Of a stretch of DNA of 64,000 nucleotides, positions 1 to 8,697 are shown piece by piece. Source of the stretch: Candidatus Rhodoferax mariagerensis (GTDB lineage: Bacteria > Pseudomonadota > Gammaproteobacteria > Burkholderiales > Burkholderiaceae_C); NCBI GenBank assembly GCA_016719055.1, contig JADKAW010000042.1:1-64000 (forward strand), written 5' to 3'. The notes beneath the pieces were generated by a model. The model was given only the letters and a program-made list of their open reading frames with translations, was not told the DNA's origin and did no database searches. A program made the translations under genes and the position numbers. Each line of letters begins with the position of its first letter. Within the stretch, counting starts at the first letter, position 1.

Positions 1-361
1 CCGGTGTTTGTGCCGGTCACCGCATTTACCCTGGCCTGGACCCATTCGATCGAGCAAGTGCGCTGGGAAGAAGACTATGCCGTGCTGCCCGGCGACGCAC
101 CCGGCCAGCCGCCAATGCTGCAGGCGCGCCAAGCCCGCATCAAGGGATCAGCCGCAAACATGGAGCCACCTGACGATGCGGTGCTGCAAACGGCTGGTAT
201 GCCTACACGCCAAACCAACAACCGCTGCCCGAACTGCTGTTGATGCGCTCGAGTTCACCGCTGATTACGACTGGTGCACCCTCGGGCGCTGCCAGTCGAT
301 GTCAAATTTAATAGCTAGTGACGCAGGTGTGACAAAGGCTAGAGCCTGTTATTATCCATAA
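1..361 (+). pseudogene. DUF1850 family protein, 5'-truncated and frameshifted
   Basis: The reading open at the window edge carries FTLAWTHSIEQVRWEEDYAV and then a KGSAANMEPP stretch, the core of the DUF1850 family, small proteins often found next to TRAP-type transporter genes. The expected continuation is split over the other two frames: NGWYAYTPNQQPLPELLL appears after a shift near position 186 and EFTADYDWC after another near 250. The pieces make a coherent family member only if two single-base shifts are allowed. Function of the family is unknown. The 5' end lies outside the window. The pattern fits sequencing indels or early decay; the 3' end runs into a dispersed intergenic repeat. Confidence 0.6.
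308..355. repeat. Dispersed ~50-nt intergenic repeat, copy a
   Basis: AATAGCTAGTGACG followed by AAAGGCTAGAGCCTGTTATT matches the family described in the findings (a TAGC...GCGC...GGGCTAGAGGC pattern). It lies just behind the DUF1850 remnant. Confidence 0.55.
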
Positions 362-383
362 AACCGGCCTGATGCGGCGGCCA

Positions 384-1067
384 TTAACCCCACAGGTCTA
401 GCGGCGGGTCGGTCACCACCGCGCGCAAAATGTCCGAGCGCGAGATAAAGCCAATCACCAGCCCGGCCTCATCTACCACCGGCAGGCCGGGCAGACCGGT
501 GTCGAGCAGCACGCTGGCCACCCGGCGAATGTCAGAGTCGGGTGCCACACTGGGCACCGGGGTCCACATGATGGTGGTGACGTTTTGCAGCATCAGGGCG
601 CTCCACGCCAGCGCATGACTGGCGGGTGACGGCAGCCGCTCTGGCTTGAGCAGGTCAGCCCTGGTCAGCAAACCGACCAGATGCCCGGCAGCGTCCACCG
701 CCGGTGCCTGGCCCACAGACTTTTCACTGAGCACCTGCCAGGCCTGCAGCACTGTGGCGGTATCGTGCAGCGTGATGATGGTCTGGCTCATCAGGTCACG
801 CACCGTGCTCAAGGGGTGGCGTGGCGGATTGACGGTGATCGTTTCGGTATAGGCTGCCAACGGGTTGCGGGAGCTGTCGTCACTGCTGGCAGGGCGCGCT
901 TTGGCAGCGGCAAAACCAGCAGCCGACTCGCCAGCCGCATCGCGACCATCTTGCCCCACTGCCGACACGCTGCGGCTACGCGCCAGCGCTGCCACACCAC
1001 CGACCTGGCGCAGTTGTTCCATGCTGCCGCGAAACAAACGCCCGCTGGTACCGTAAACCGAAAACAT
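384..1067 (-). CDS. CBS-domain protein with two tandem CBS motifs
   Basis: A 227-residue cytoplasmic protein. The first ~85 residues are a low-complexity Ala/Ser-rich leader starting MFSVYGTSGRLFRGSMEQLRQV, longer than 20 residues only in the full protein. Two CBS units follow at about 90-145 (TVRDLMSQTIITL, VDAAGHLVGLLTRADLL) and 165-222 (IMWTPVPSVAP, VDEAGLVIGFISRSDIL). Paired CBS domains form Bateman modules that usually bind adenine nucleotides and act as energy sensors; the partner of this stand-alone protein cannot be told from sequence. It is transcribed in the same direction as hemW and rdgB upstream, but an 84-bp gap separates it from hemW. The frame is intact with a normal stop (LDLWG). 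Confidence 0.88.
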   Translation of the reverse strand: MFSVYGTSGRLFRGSMEQLRQVGGVAALARSRSVSAVGQDGRDAAGESAAGFAAAKARPASSDDSSRNPLAAYTETITVNPPRHPLSTVRDLMSQTIITLHDTATVLQAWQVLSEKSVGQAPAVDAAGHLVGLLTRADLLKPERLPSPASHALAWSALMLQNVTTIMWTPVPSVAPDSDIRRVASVLLDTGLPGLPVVDEAGLVIGFISRSDILRAVVTDPPLDLWG

Positions 1068-1151
1068 GCTGGGCTACTCCTGTGACGATGCCATCGTTGA
1101 GACGGTTACTGTAAAACGCTTCGCCGACGAACGCAGCACTTTTTGCCGGCG

Positions 1152-2340
1152 TCAGGGTAGCGGCGGCAAAAACAGCGACTGCAGGTCGTTCAAAAAATCA
1201 AACCCTCGCGCACTTGGGCGGACCTGTTGCAGGTCCCGCTGCAACAGGCCCTGGCGCTCGGCGGTGTCGAGCGCGCCAGCAATGGCGGTAATCGGCAGCC
1301 CGGTACGTTCGGTAAACAGCGTCAAGTCGAACCCATCAGCCAGGCGCAAGGCATTGAGCATGAATTCAAACGGCAAGTCAGCGCGGCTGACTTCGTCGCT
1401 TTGCGCCACCGCACTGCCAGCAAGCGCCTGTGCCATGTAGCGCGCCGGGTCGGCACCGGCACCAATGCCCAGATAGTCGCCAAAGCGCCAGTAATTCAGG
1501 TTGTGTGCGCACGCCTGGCCAGCGCGCGCAAAGGCCGAAACCTCGTAACGCTGCAAGCCGCGCTGCGCCGTCATGGCGGTGATCAGGTCGAGCATGTCGG
1601 CGGCGGTATCGTCCTTAACCGCCGGCGGCGGATACTTGGCGAAAAACGTGTTGGGCTCGATCGTCAGGTGGTAAATCGACAGGTGCGGCGGCTGCAGCGA
1701 CAGGGCGGTGGCCACATCCTGGCGCAGGTCATCAAGCGTCTGGCCGGGCAGCGCGTACATCAGGTCGAGGTTAAAGGTGTCAAACGCTTGCGCCGCCTCT
1801 TGCACCGCGGCCAGGGCCTGGGCGCGGTCATGCACCGACCAAGGCGCTTTAGAAAATCATCGTTGAAACTCTGCACCCCGACCGACAGGCGCGTGATGCC
1901 AGCAGCCCGAAAGGCCTTGAAACGGTCTTTTTCAAAGGTGCCGGGGTTGGCCTCCAGCGTGATTTCGCAACCGGGCAACAGCGGCAGTCTGGCCCTTATA
2001 CCCGCCAGCAAGTCGTCAATGGCTTGCGGTGAAAACGGGCTGGAGTGCCACCGCCAATGAAAACACTGTGAATGGCGCGCCCCCAAACCAGCGGCAGCGC
2101 GGCTTCCAGGTCGGCCATCAGGGCTTCGATGTAGCGTTGCTGCGGCAACTCTGCCGCGCGCATTTCATGCGAATTGAAGTCGCAATACGGGCACTTTTTC
2201 AGGCACCAGGGCAAGTGCACATAGAGCGACAGCGGTGGCAAGCTGCCCAGTTGCAGCGTGCCAGGGCGCATGTAATGCTGGATGTCGTATGGCGGTACCG
2301 GCACCTCGGGTTGTGGTGTATCAGGCTGAACATTGATCAT
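1152..2340 (-). CDS. hemW: Radical SAM heme chaperone HemW, interrupted by two frameshifts
   Basis: HemW (formerly called HemN-like) inserts heme into respiratory enzymes using a 4Fe-4S cluster and SAM. The start MINVQPDTPQ is followed by LSLYVHLPWCLKKCPYCDFN, which holds the CX3CX2C cluster motif, then FIGGGTP. The frame is lost near 2043, where GGCACTCCAGCCC lacks one C needed to read GTPSPFSPQAIDDLL. The middle piece (LEANPGTFEKDRFKAFRAAG) is lost again near 1840, where one G is missing before VHDRAQALAAVQEA. The last piece runs to the stop with a normal C-terminal winged region. Both lesions are one-base losses in homopolymers, and the protein between them is well conserved, so I favour sequencing error over a true pseudogene. 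It follows rdgB in the same direction. Confidence 0.9.
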
Positions 2341-2362
2341 TGTCGGCAACCTGAAGCGACTA

Positions 2363-2438
2363 GCGAGGCAGACCCTCTGGGCGGCTGACGATTTCTGGTA
2401 CGCCAGCATGAGGATGCCGCCCAGAGGGTCTGCCTCGC
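2363..2438. repeat. Perfect 23-bp inverted repeat with 30-nt spacer
   Basis: The arms at 2363-2385 and 2416-2438 (left arm begins GCGAGGCAGACCCTCTGGGC) are exact reverse complements over 23 bp. The structure lies between rdgB and hemW, immediately upstream of the hemW start. There is no T-run, so it is not a classical intrinsic terminator; it could be a processing or regulatory hairpin, or a small repeat insertion. Confidence 0.8.
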
Positions 2439-2526
2439 GGGTTCAACAGCAAACCGCATTGAGACACACCGGCCCGCAGCTTCCATGGTCAGGCCCGCCA
2501 CGCCGAAATCGCGCTGACAACAGCCA

Positions 2527-3126
2527 TCACAACCAGCGCTCCCGCATCAGCGCCACCATGGCCTTTGCCGCCCGGCCCCGGTGGCTGTTGGCGTTTTTGA
2601 CCTCGATGGGCAACTGGGCAAAGGTCTGACCAAACTCGGGGATGAACATCACCGGATCAAAACCAAAGCCATTGCTGCCCACCGGCGCGCGGGCAATTTC
2701 ACCCACCACCCGACCCACTGCCACCAGGGGCTCCGGGTCCGCTGCACTGCGCACGGCCACCAGCGTACTGACCATGGCGGCGCGGCGGTTGGCAATGCCC
2801 TGCATCTGTTCCAACAGCGCCCGCACATTATTGGCATCGCCCTTGGCATACCCAAATTTTGTAGCGTAGTACGCAGTATCCACACCGGGTAGACCGCCAA
2901 ATGCATCGACACACAGGCCAGCATCATCGGCCACCGCTGGCAAACCGCTGTGCTGCGCCGCATGGCGCGCCTTGGCCAGCGCGTTCTCAATAAAGGTGTG
3001 AAACGGCTCAGCCGCCTCGGCAATGCCCAGGCTGCCCTGGGTAAGCAGTTCCAACCCCAAGGGCGCAAACATGGCCTGCAGTTCAGCCAGCTTGCCGGGG
3101 TTGTTCGATGCCAACACAATTTTCAT
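2527..3126 (-). CDS. rdgB: RdgB/HAM1-type dITP/XTP pyrophosphatase
   Basis: A 199-residue house-cleaning nucleotidase that hydrolyses dITP, dXTP and related noncanonical purine nucleotides to the monophosphates, keeping them out of DNA. The N-terminus MKIVLASNNPGKLAELQ carries the diagnostic SNNPGK motif. VADDAGLCVDAFGGLPGVD and GSNGFGFDPVMFIPE are the other family signatures, and SHRGRAAKAM is near the end. I chose the ATG at 3126 rather than the longer open frame because it has the family N-terminus and a GGAGG sequence about ten bases upstream. hemW follows in the same direction. Three partial copies of this gene's 5' end, with its upstream sequence, occur inside the accessory locus (near 9.7, 14.8 and 26.6 kb). 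Confidence 0.95.
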   Translation of the reverse strand: MKIVLASNNPGKLAELQAMFAPLGLELLTQGSLGIAEAAEPFHTFIENALAKARHAAQHSGLPAVADDAGLCVDAFGGLPGVDTAYYATKFGYAKGDANNVRALLEQMQGIANRRAAMVSTLVAVRSAADPEPLVAVGRVVGEIARAPVGSNGFGFDPVMFIPEFGQTFAQLPIEVKNANSHRGRAAKAMVALMRERWL

Positions 3127-3141
3127 AAGAAAAAGGCCTCC

Positions 3142-3190
3142 AGCCCTTGTAGTATATGCGCTACCCACTATAGCTTCAATAGCAATGATA
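3142..3190. repeat. Dispersed ~50-nt intergenic repeat, copy b
   Basis: CAGCCCTTGTAGTATATGCG followed by TATAGCTTCAATAGCAAT, directly upstream of rdgB. The same junction to rdgB sequence is repeated at the rdgB fragments near 9.7, 14.8 and 26.6 kb. Confidence 0.6.
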
Positions 3191-3225
3191 CGACAGTCAG
3201 CGCTTTGCTGATCCCGTTCACCGGG

Positions 3226-4408
3226 TCAAGCCAATAGCTTGCCGGAATCGGTCAGCAGATAGATGCAGCCGGCTGCCCCCTGGCGAACCTCCCGAATGCG
3301 CTCACCCAGGTTTGCCAGCAGCCGCTCGCGAGACACTTCGCTCTTGCCTTGCGGACCACCCAGCACGATCCGCCACAAGGCAGTGCCAGCCAACGCACCA
3401 CTGAACAGATCGCCTTGAAATTCCGGAAACTTGTCACCGGTATAAAAAGCCAGACCGCTGGGGGCTATCGACGACTTGAACAATCCCGGCGCAGGATTGC
3501 CGTCGCGCGACACCCAAACGCTGACGGGTGGTTCCATGCCTTGCCTGGCGGTACCCTCCCCGACCGCGAGGGGGGTTCCGTACTCCTGCCCATGGCTGAT
3601 GATGGGCCAGCCGTAGTTGCGCCCAGGCAAGACCAGGTTGATTTCATCGCCGCCCTGCGGACCGTGTTCGCTGGCCCAAAGCTCGCCGGTGCGCGGATGC
3701 AGCGCAGCCCCCTGTGAATTGCGATGACCATAGCTCCACAGACCAGCCAGCGTAGCCGCCGCACCAAAACGGGGGTGTCGGGCGCTGGTTTGCCATCTGT
3801 CGTGATGCGCACCACCTTGCCGTTGCCACGCGCCAGGTCTTGCGCAAAGCCACGTTGGGCGCGAGACTGGCGGTCACCCAGGGTCACAAACAAGTAGCCG
3901 TTGCGGTCAAAAACCAGCCGCGAACCAAAATGCCCACTGGAGTTGACTTTGGGCAGTTGACGGTAAATGACACTGACATCGCGCAGTTGATTGGCCGCCA
4001 GATCAAGTCGTGCACGGGCAACTGCTGTGCCGCTCAAGCTGGGTTTGCCGCATCATCTTCTGAATAGCTCAGGTAAATCCGCTGGTTGCTGGCAAATGCC
4101 GGGTCAATTGCCACGTCGAGCAGCCCGCCCTGCCCTTCGCTGCTGACCAACGGTACGCCGCCCAGCGTGCCTCTGCGTCTGGCCAGACGCAGCCAGCAAC
4201 GGGCTGTGCCGCCCTTTTCGGTGACCAGCATCCGGCCATCGGGCAAAACCAGCCCCCAGGGGCTTTGCAAAGTCGCATTGATCACTTCAACCTTCAGCGC
4301 CACCGAAGCGGCCTGCGCCAGCGCGACCGCCATGAAGGCAACCACCAAACCAACACAGCCACGGCGCACACGGCGAAAAAAAAAAAGCATTTGTTTGTCC
4401 ATCTTCAT
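3226..4408 (-). CDS. PQQ-dependent sugar dehydrogenase family protein, frameshifted
   Basis: An exported soluble dehydrogenase of the glucose/sorbosone (YliI/Asd-like) beta-propeller family, which oxidises aldoses with PQQ in the periplasm. It starts MKMDKQMLFFFRRVRRG with a signal peptide ending near AQA. Family blocks are split over frames: SPWGLVLPDGRMLVTEKGG and GGLLDVAIDPAFASNQRIYL first, then SGHFGSRLVFDRNGYLFVTL after a shift near 4036, then GRNYGWPIISHGQEYGTP and GLAFYTGDKFPEFQGDLFSG after a shift near 3640-3770. An irregular stretch near 4180-4200 suggests a compensated pair of shifts. Together they give a full-length family member, so either the sequence has several indels or the gene is decaying. 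An 11-A run at 4376-4386 (poly-T on the coding strand) lies inside the signal-peptide codons. Confidence 0.8.
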
Positions 4409-4557
4409 AGGTGTCAGATTCTTTCACTGAACCAGGGCAGCGCCTACCCCCTTTGCTGGCTCACCTTGCAAAATACAGGGTTAACACGAAGGGTCAGAGT
4501 TGGGACAAGTCTGAGTGCGAGTTAACCTTGTTGGACCGCCACTGAGACAGGCCACTT
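4409..4557. other. Intergenic, no gene recognised
   Basis: I see no coding sequence or RNA gene here. It separates the sugar dehydrogenase start from the MITE-like element and the accessory locus. Confidence 0.5.
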
Positions 4558-4719
4558 AGGATGTGGTCAGAAATACTTCCCCTATTTGCACCGGCGGATT
4601 GGGCGCACAGCGTCGTTGCGAGACGCTTGTTTAGCCAGCTAAACGGCGCGTCTCGCGCCCAGACCGTGCATCCCAACTCCCTTGGTGCAAAACGGGGTGT
4701 TATTCCCCGACCACATCCT
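4558..4719. mobile_element. MITE-like element, copy 1 (~160 bp)
   Basis: It begins AGGATGTGGTCAGAAATA and ends with the near-complement TATTCCCCGACCACATCCT, giving terminal inverted repeats. There is no coding capacity. The reverse complement of the whole element recurs at 14142-14300 with few differences, so the two copies are inverted relative to each other and lie on either side of the first two DUF1566 cassettes. An internal GTTTAGCCAGCTAAAC palindrome is present. Confidence 0.8.
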
Positions 4720-4724
4720 GCCTC

Positions 4725-4862
4725 ATGAAAACACCTGCGGCGCTTCACACAAACCTTTGGGTGGCTGGTCTTGCCTCAGGCGAAGCAACCCGCAGCGCGC
4801 CTATACGGCGCTGGTCAAAGTACGCCTGGCACCATCGCGCGCCGGGGATGAGCGCTAACTGT
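4725..4862 (+). pseudogene. Remnant of a PIN/RHH toxin-antitoxin module
   Basis: MKTPAALHTNLWVAGLAS resembles the start of the PIN toxin at 17748 (MKPRPVLDTNILVAGLAS), and the following DNA (TCAAAGTACGCCTGGC... GGGGATGAGCGCTAA) resembles the 3' end of its antitoxin gene. The toxin start therefore seems joined to the antitoxin end by an internal deletion. The antitoxin-like stop overlaps the 3' end of the type I gene on the other strand. Confidence 0.5.
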
Positions 4863-7326
4863 TTTGCCGCCGCACCCGTGCCAGACCCAACAGTCCCAGC
4901 AGACCCGACAGCAGGATTGCCCCCCACTCTGACAGGGTGGGAATGCTGGTGGCGTCGCTGCCCAGGGCTGGCACGCCAACGCCCACAGGGTCGCTGATGA
5001 AGCCGACCGCCGGGTTGCTGTCACCGGAGTCTTTATCGTTGTCGGTAACGGTGAAAGTGAGCCGGTTGCCACTGATGCTCACGCTCGGGTGGCTCAGCAC
5101 ATGCCAGTGGTCGCTGGCATCTGCCGTGGTCGGGCCGTACTTGTAAACCTGGGTGCCCGCAGGCAGGGTTTGCGGGTAGGTGATGGTCATGGTCAAGCTG
5201 GCACCGGCACCGCAATTGGTGGTGGTAAAGTCAAACGCACCATGCACCAGGGTGACACCCGGTGGCCCGCTGGCGGTGGTGAAAGCGGTGGACGCATAGG
5301 AACAACTGGCATTGCCGCCGCTGAATGCCGCAGTGATGCTGCCGCCCGCAGGCGAGCTGCCGCTGACAGATCGTGATGCGTTGACGGTGATGCTGGCGCT
5401 GACTTGCGGCGCGTCGGCGTAGCTACCGGCGCCAGCCTGATTGGCGGTAAGGTTGCAGACACCAACTCCGGTAAAGGTCACGGTGGTGCCGCTGACGGTG
5501 CAGATGGAGTTTGCGCTGGTGGTGGCAAACACCACCGGCTGTCCCGAGGCACCGCCGGTCGCGCTCAAGGTCACTGGTGCTGCGCCAAACACCACCGGAC
5601 TGGCCGGGTTGAAACCGGTGATGGTCTGACTGGCGGCATTGATGGTGATGCTGGCCAACACCTGGGTTGCTGGCGCGTAGCTACCGACGCCAGCCTGATT
5701 GGCGCTGAGGTTGCAGACACCAACTCCGGTAAAGGTCACGGTGGTGCCGCTGACCGTGCAGATGGAGTTTGCGCTGGTGGTGGCAAACACCACCGGCTGT
5801 CCCGAGGCACCGCCGGTCGCGCTCAAAGTGGCGGGTGCTGCGCCGAACACCACCGGGCTGGCCGGGTTGAAGCCGGTGATGGTCTGACTGGCGCCATTGA
5901 TGGTCTGACTGGCGGCATTGATGGTGATGCTAGCTGTTGCCTGAGTCGCAGCAGCATAGTTGCCCCCGCCAGCCTGATTGGCGCTGAGGTTGCAGACACC
6001 AACTCCGGTAAAGGTCACCGTGGTGCCGCTAACCGTGCAGATGGTTCCCGCACTGGTGGTGGCAAACAGCACCGGCTGGCCCGAGGCACCGCCGGTCGCG
6101 CTCAAGGTCACTGGTGCTGCGCCGAACACCACCGGGCTGGCCGGGTTGAAGCCGGTGATGGTCTGGCTGGCGGCATTGATGGTGATGCTGGCTGTTGCCT
6201 GAGTCGCGGCAGCATAGTTACCCCCGCCAGCCTGATTGGCGCTGAGGTTGCAGACACCAACTCCGGTAAAGGTCACGGTGGTGCCGCTGACCGTGCAGAT
6301 GGAGTTTGCGCTGGTGGTGGCAAACACCACCGGCTGACCCGAGGCACCACCGGTCGCGCTCAAAGTCACTGGTGCTGCGCCAAACACCACCGGGCTGGCC
6401 GGGCTGAAACCGGTGATGGTCTGGCCGACAAGCGCTGTCGTGGTAACTGCCACCGACGACACCGCTGCTTGCAGGTTATTGGCCGTGTTTTTGGCAACAA
6501 AGTACAGCGTGTACGCGGTGCTGGCGGTCATGCCACTCAAGCTGAAGGTGGCTGGGGTGGCAGCGCTCATGGCGCTGTTGCCTGCGCCGACCACGGTGAC
6601 GGCACCGTAGTCGGCGCCGGTCACCACTTGCACGGGGGTGGGGGCGGCGGCGGCGCTGGGCACCAGCAGCCAGTAGCCGGTGCCCGCTACATCTATCGTC
6701 ACACTGACATCGGCAGTGCTTTGTGTCGGCCCGCTGCTGACCGTGGGGCCTGCGGTGGTGACGGGTGGGATCAGCAGATCAAAAGAAGCCAAAGACTGTC
6801 CGCTCCGCACGAGGCGAACATAGTAGGAATTGGTCTTGGAGTAGGCGCCGGTGATGGTGTCGTCGAAGCTGAAGACCCACGCTTTACTCGGGAAACTCGC
6901 ATAGGTGGTTGAAGTCCAGAACCTGTCCCGCGGCGTACCAGGGAAGGCCGACGTATCAATGCTGGGCTGACCAATGGTGTAGGTATCGAGCTTGACGATG
7001 GACATCAGCTCGTTCTTGTTGGGCACGCGCCAGTCGGTAAAGCCTTTATAGCTGGCCGCATTGGCCTCTACCGCCTTGGTCAGTGCAGTGGGCCAATCGC
7101 CAAAAAAGACGGTCCCTGTATCACAGGCCGCACCCGTCAGGCCATACGGGCACTGATCCCACACCAGGCTGGTGCTGGCATCCGTCACCGTGCCATTGCC
7201 GTTGTCGGTAAACGGGATGCCACCCCAGGCGGGCCAGGCCACGCTCAGACTCAGTGCCAGGGTGGCGCTGTAAACCCCACGGCGATAGCGTGTGGCGTTG
7301 AACAGTGTGCTTAAAGGTGGCTTCAT
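4855..7326 (-). CDS. Type I DUF1566 protein I-1: variable domain, Ig-like repeats, IPTL-CTERM anchor
   Basis: An 823-residue exported surface protein. A signal peptide (to about residue 35) is followed by a DUF1566/Lcl-like domain (~35-180; TDNGNGTVTDASTSLVWDQC, KGFTDWRVPNKNELMSIV) that ends in a variable segment and YYVRLVRSGQ. Next come one ~110-residue fibronectin-like unit (GTGYWLLVPSAAAAPTP), four near-identical ~86-residue Ig-like repeats (ITGFNPASPVVFGAAPVTLS), a choice-of-anchor-U-like domain (QVYKYGPTTADASDHWHV) and a C-terminal IPTLSEWGAILLSGLLGLL plus RVRRQ sorting tail. IPTL-CTERM tails are processed by exosortase-type systems, none of which is in this window. It lies downstream of an Avd-like gene and II-1 in the same direction. 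DUF1566 folds as a C-type lectin in characterised relatives and is a common DGR target. Ligand unknown. Confidence 0.85.
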   Translation of the reverse strand: MKPPLSTLFNATRYRRGVYSATLALSLSVAWPAWGGIPFTDNGNGTVTDASTSLVWDQCPYGLTGAACDTGTVFFGDWPTALTKAVEANAASYKGFTDWRVPNKNELMSIVKLDTYTIGQPSIDTSAFPGTPRDRFWTSTTYASFPSKAWVFSFDDTITGAYSKTNSYYVRLVRSGQSLASFDLLIPPVTTAGPTVSSGPTQSTADVSVTIDVAGTGYWLLVPSAAAAPTPVQVVTGADYGAVTVVGAGNSAMSAATPATFSLSGMTASTAYTLYFVAKNTANNLQAAVSSVAVTTTALVGQTITGFSPASPVVFGAAPVTLSATGGASGQPVVFATTSANSICTVSGTTVTFTGVGVCNLSANQAGGGNYAAATQATASITINAASQTITGFNPASPVVFGAAPVTLSATGGASGQPVLFATTSAGTICTVSGTTVTFTGVGVCNLSANQAGGGNYAAATQATASITINAASQTINGASQTITGFNPASPVVFGAAPATLSATGGASGQPVVFATTSANSICTVSGTTVTFTGVGVCNLSANQAGVGSYAPATQVLASITINAASQTITGFNPASPVVFGAAPVTLSATGGASGQPVVFATTSANSICTVSGTTVTFTGVGVCNLTANQAGAGSYADAPQVSASITVNASRSVSGSSPAGGSITAAFSGGNASCSYASTAFTTASGPPGVTLVHGAFDFTTTNCGAGASLTMTITYPQTLPAGTQVYKYGPTTADASDHWHVLSHPSVSISGNRLTFTVTDNDKDSGDSNPAVGFISDPVGVGVPALGSDATSIPTLSEWGAILLSGLLGLLGLARVRRQNS
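5395..6425 (-). repeat. Four near-identical ~258-bp coding repeats in I-1
   Basis: The block starting GTTGCAGACACCAACTCCGG recurs about every 257-277 bp (near 5453, 5713, 5990 and 6247). One spacing is longer because of a duplicated ATTGATGGTCTGACTGGC-type stretch. It encodes the Ig-like repeats of I-1; the same unit recurs in I-2. High identity points to recent expansion or gene conversion. Confidence 0.8.
6796..6921 (-). other. Putative DGR variable region, VR I-1
   Basis: Codes for FWTSTTYASFPSKAWVFSFD and on to YVRLVRSGQ. After the invariant TGG the two diagnostic variable codons read GTC and AGC. The 3' end is the conserved CGCCTCGTGCGGAGCGGACA block. Confidence 0.6.
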
Positions 7327-7499
7327 GGCTCAGGTTCTCAAAGGTTGAAGATTGGGTTTGAATGAAAGAGCTTGGCTGGCAACCACACGGCGGCCACTTG
7401 ATGCACGGTCCAAGACGCGGGCGCTGCACCGTGTCGCCTTGCGCCAGGCCGGGCGGGTAGTGAACTGCGACACGCGCCTCATCCGCTATGGACTGAGGC

Positions 7500-7864
7500 A
7501 TCAGGCCGCACCCGGCACCGCCACCCCTGCGGCCCAGGGCCACGGCTAATTCTGTGGCCTGGGCGAATGCGTTGAAATTGGCAAACGCCTGCATCTCTTG
7601 CGCCAGCGTCAGCAGGGTTTTCATCTCGTCGACCGCCAGCACCAACTGGTCCAGCGCGGCATAGCGGCCCTCGGCGCTGGCGTTGTTGGCCCGCGCCACC
7701 CAGCGGCACAGGCGTTGTGAGGTCTGGCGCAGCTCGAACCCCAGCGTGTACTTGTGGTATCTGGGCGGACTTGGGGTTTTGCCAAAGCGGCGCACCGCGT
7801 GTTCCAGGTGCACGGCCAGATCCAGGGCAGCTTTCCAGACGTGCAAGTGGCGGTAATGGGCCAT
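7500..7864 (-). CDS. avd: Avd-like four-helix-bundle protein (DGR accessory), avd-1
   Basis: MAHYRHLHVWKAALDLAVHL, then YHKYTLGFELRQTSQRLC, and LDQLVLAVDEMKTLLTLAQE plus MQAFANFNAFAQATELAVAL match the four-helix Avd/23S-IVP family. In DGRs Avd forms a basic pentamer that binds the reverse transcriptase and template RNA. The core is about 117 residues. The same frame stays open to 7121, but that tail (after GRRGGG) overlaps the start of I-1 and looks like read-through, probably behind a small frameshift. It starts 36 nt after the stop of II-1. This is the only near-complete copy among the six cassettes. No reverse transcriptase is adjacent. A plain IVP-type four-helix protein is the alternative. 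Confidence 0.65.
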
Positions 7865-7900
7865 GACGCAGGGGTTTTGACAGCCATCAAAAGGGCCAAT

Positions 7901-8680
7901 TCACTGTCCGCTCCGCACGAGGCGAACATAGTTGGAATTGGTCTTGCGGCCCACGTTGGTTATGCCGTCGTTGAAGTAGACGTACCACCCCCAACCCGTC
8001 TCATAGTCGCTGGTCCAGTACCCACTATTTTGCGTAGCCGGAAAGTAGTTGACATCGATTGCGGGCGGTGTGGTCATGCCGTTGTGCACGATGCCCAGCA
8101 GCTCGCGCCGGGTGGGCAAACGCCAGTCATTGGCCGTTTCACCACACAGGCCGGCAGCGTTCAGTGCAGCGATATAGGCATCGGTGTTGCAGGGGCTCAC
8201 GCTGGCACCGCAGCTTGCAATACCGGCATTGCTGCCCCAGGCGTAGGTGTAACTGCTGTCTTGCAAGCCCGAGGCGGTTTTGACCTCCCAGATCAGGTTG
8301 GTCACATTGTCTTTAACGCAACGTGGCGTGGCCGAAGGCACGGCGGGCGAGCCGGTGAGTGCAATGGCGTTGCCACTGGCATCCAGCGGGGTAAAGTCAA
8401 AACCCGCAGCGCCACCGCCCACCTTGCTGGGGCTGGCCGCATCGCGGCCAAAGCGGCCATCCTGGCGCGGCCGGGTGCCTGCATCACCGGTAGTGGCGCT
8501 GTCGCACGCCACCAGGGCATCGCTGGCATTGGCACACTGGGTTTGCCCGGTGTCGTTAAGCAGGCCGGTGGGTGCGGCTTGCGCCGCGCTGACCGCCAGC
8601 AGCAGCGCACTGGCCAGCGTCAGTGCGCAACGAAGGGCAGGCAGGCGCGAAAAAACTGGCAGGGCAGACAAGGTGTGCAT
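7901..8680 (-). CDS. Type II DUF1566 protein II-1 (short exported variable protein)
   Basis: A 259-residue protein with a signal peptide (MHTLSALPVFSRLPALRC to about AQA), a family N-terminal part (GLLNDTGQTQCAN, RQDGRFGRDA, CVKDNVTNLIWEVK) and the DUF1566 core (NDWRLPTRRELLGIVH) ending in a variable segment and YVRLVRSGQ. I chose the ATG at 8680 over the upstream in-frame starts because GGAG sits about ten bases before it, the signal peptide begins there, and the longer frame would translate a terminator-like hairpin. It heads the cassette II-1, avd-1, I-1. No anchor is visible, so it may be secreted or periplasmic. Ligand unknown. Confidence 0.82.
   Translation of the reverse strand: MHTLSALPVFSRLPALRCALTLASALLLAVSAAQAAPTGLLNDTGQTQCANASDALVACDSATTGDAGTRPRQDGRFGRDAASPSKVGGGAAGFDFTPLDASGNAIALTGSPAVPSATPRCVKDNVTNLIWEVKTASGLQDSSYTYAWGSNAGIASCGASVSPCNTDAYIAALNAAGLCGETANDWRLPTRRELLGIVHNGMTTPPAIDVNYFPATQNSGYWTSDYETGWGWYVYFNDGITNVGRKTNSNYVRLVRSGQ
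7904..8020 (-). other. Putative DGR variable region, VR II-1
   Basis: Codes for YWTSDYETGWGWYVYFNDG and on to YVRLVRSGQ. The two diagnostic codons after TGG both read TAC; several further codons remain AAC or AAT. Confidence 0.6.
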
Positions 8681-8697
8681 GAGTGGTGGCTCCAGAA

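Noticed and set aside
5395..6425. Regular repeats that could suggest a CRISPR array
   Set aside because: The period is ~258 bp with no unique spacers, and the repeats are coding.
5404..6912. 502-codon plus-strand open frame rich in Gly/His
   Set aside because: It is antisense to the Ig-like repeat region of I-1 and owes its length to the biased codons of the real gene; no domain is recognisable.
7121..7499. Extension of the Avd frame to 7121
   Set aside because: The part after GRRGGG has no family similarity and overlaps the I-1 start in another frame.
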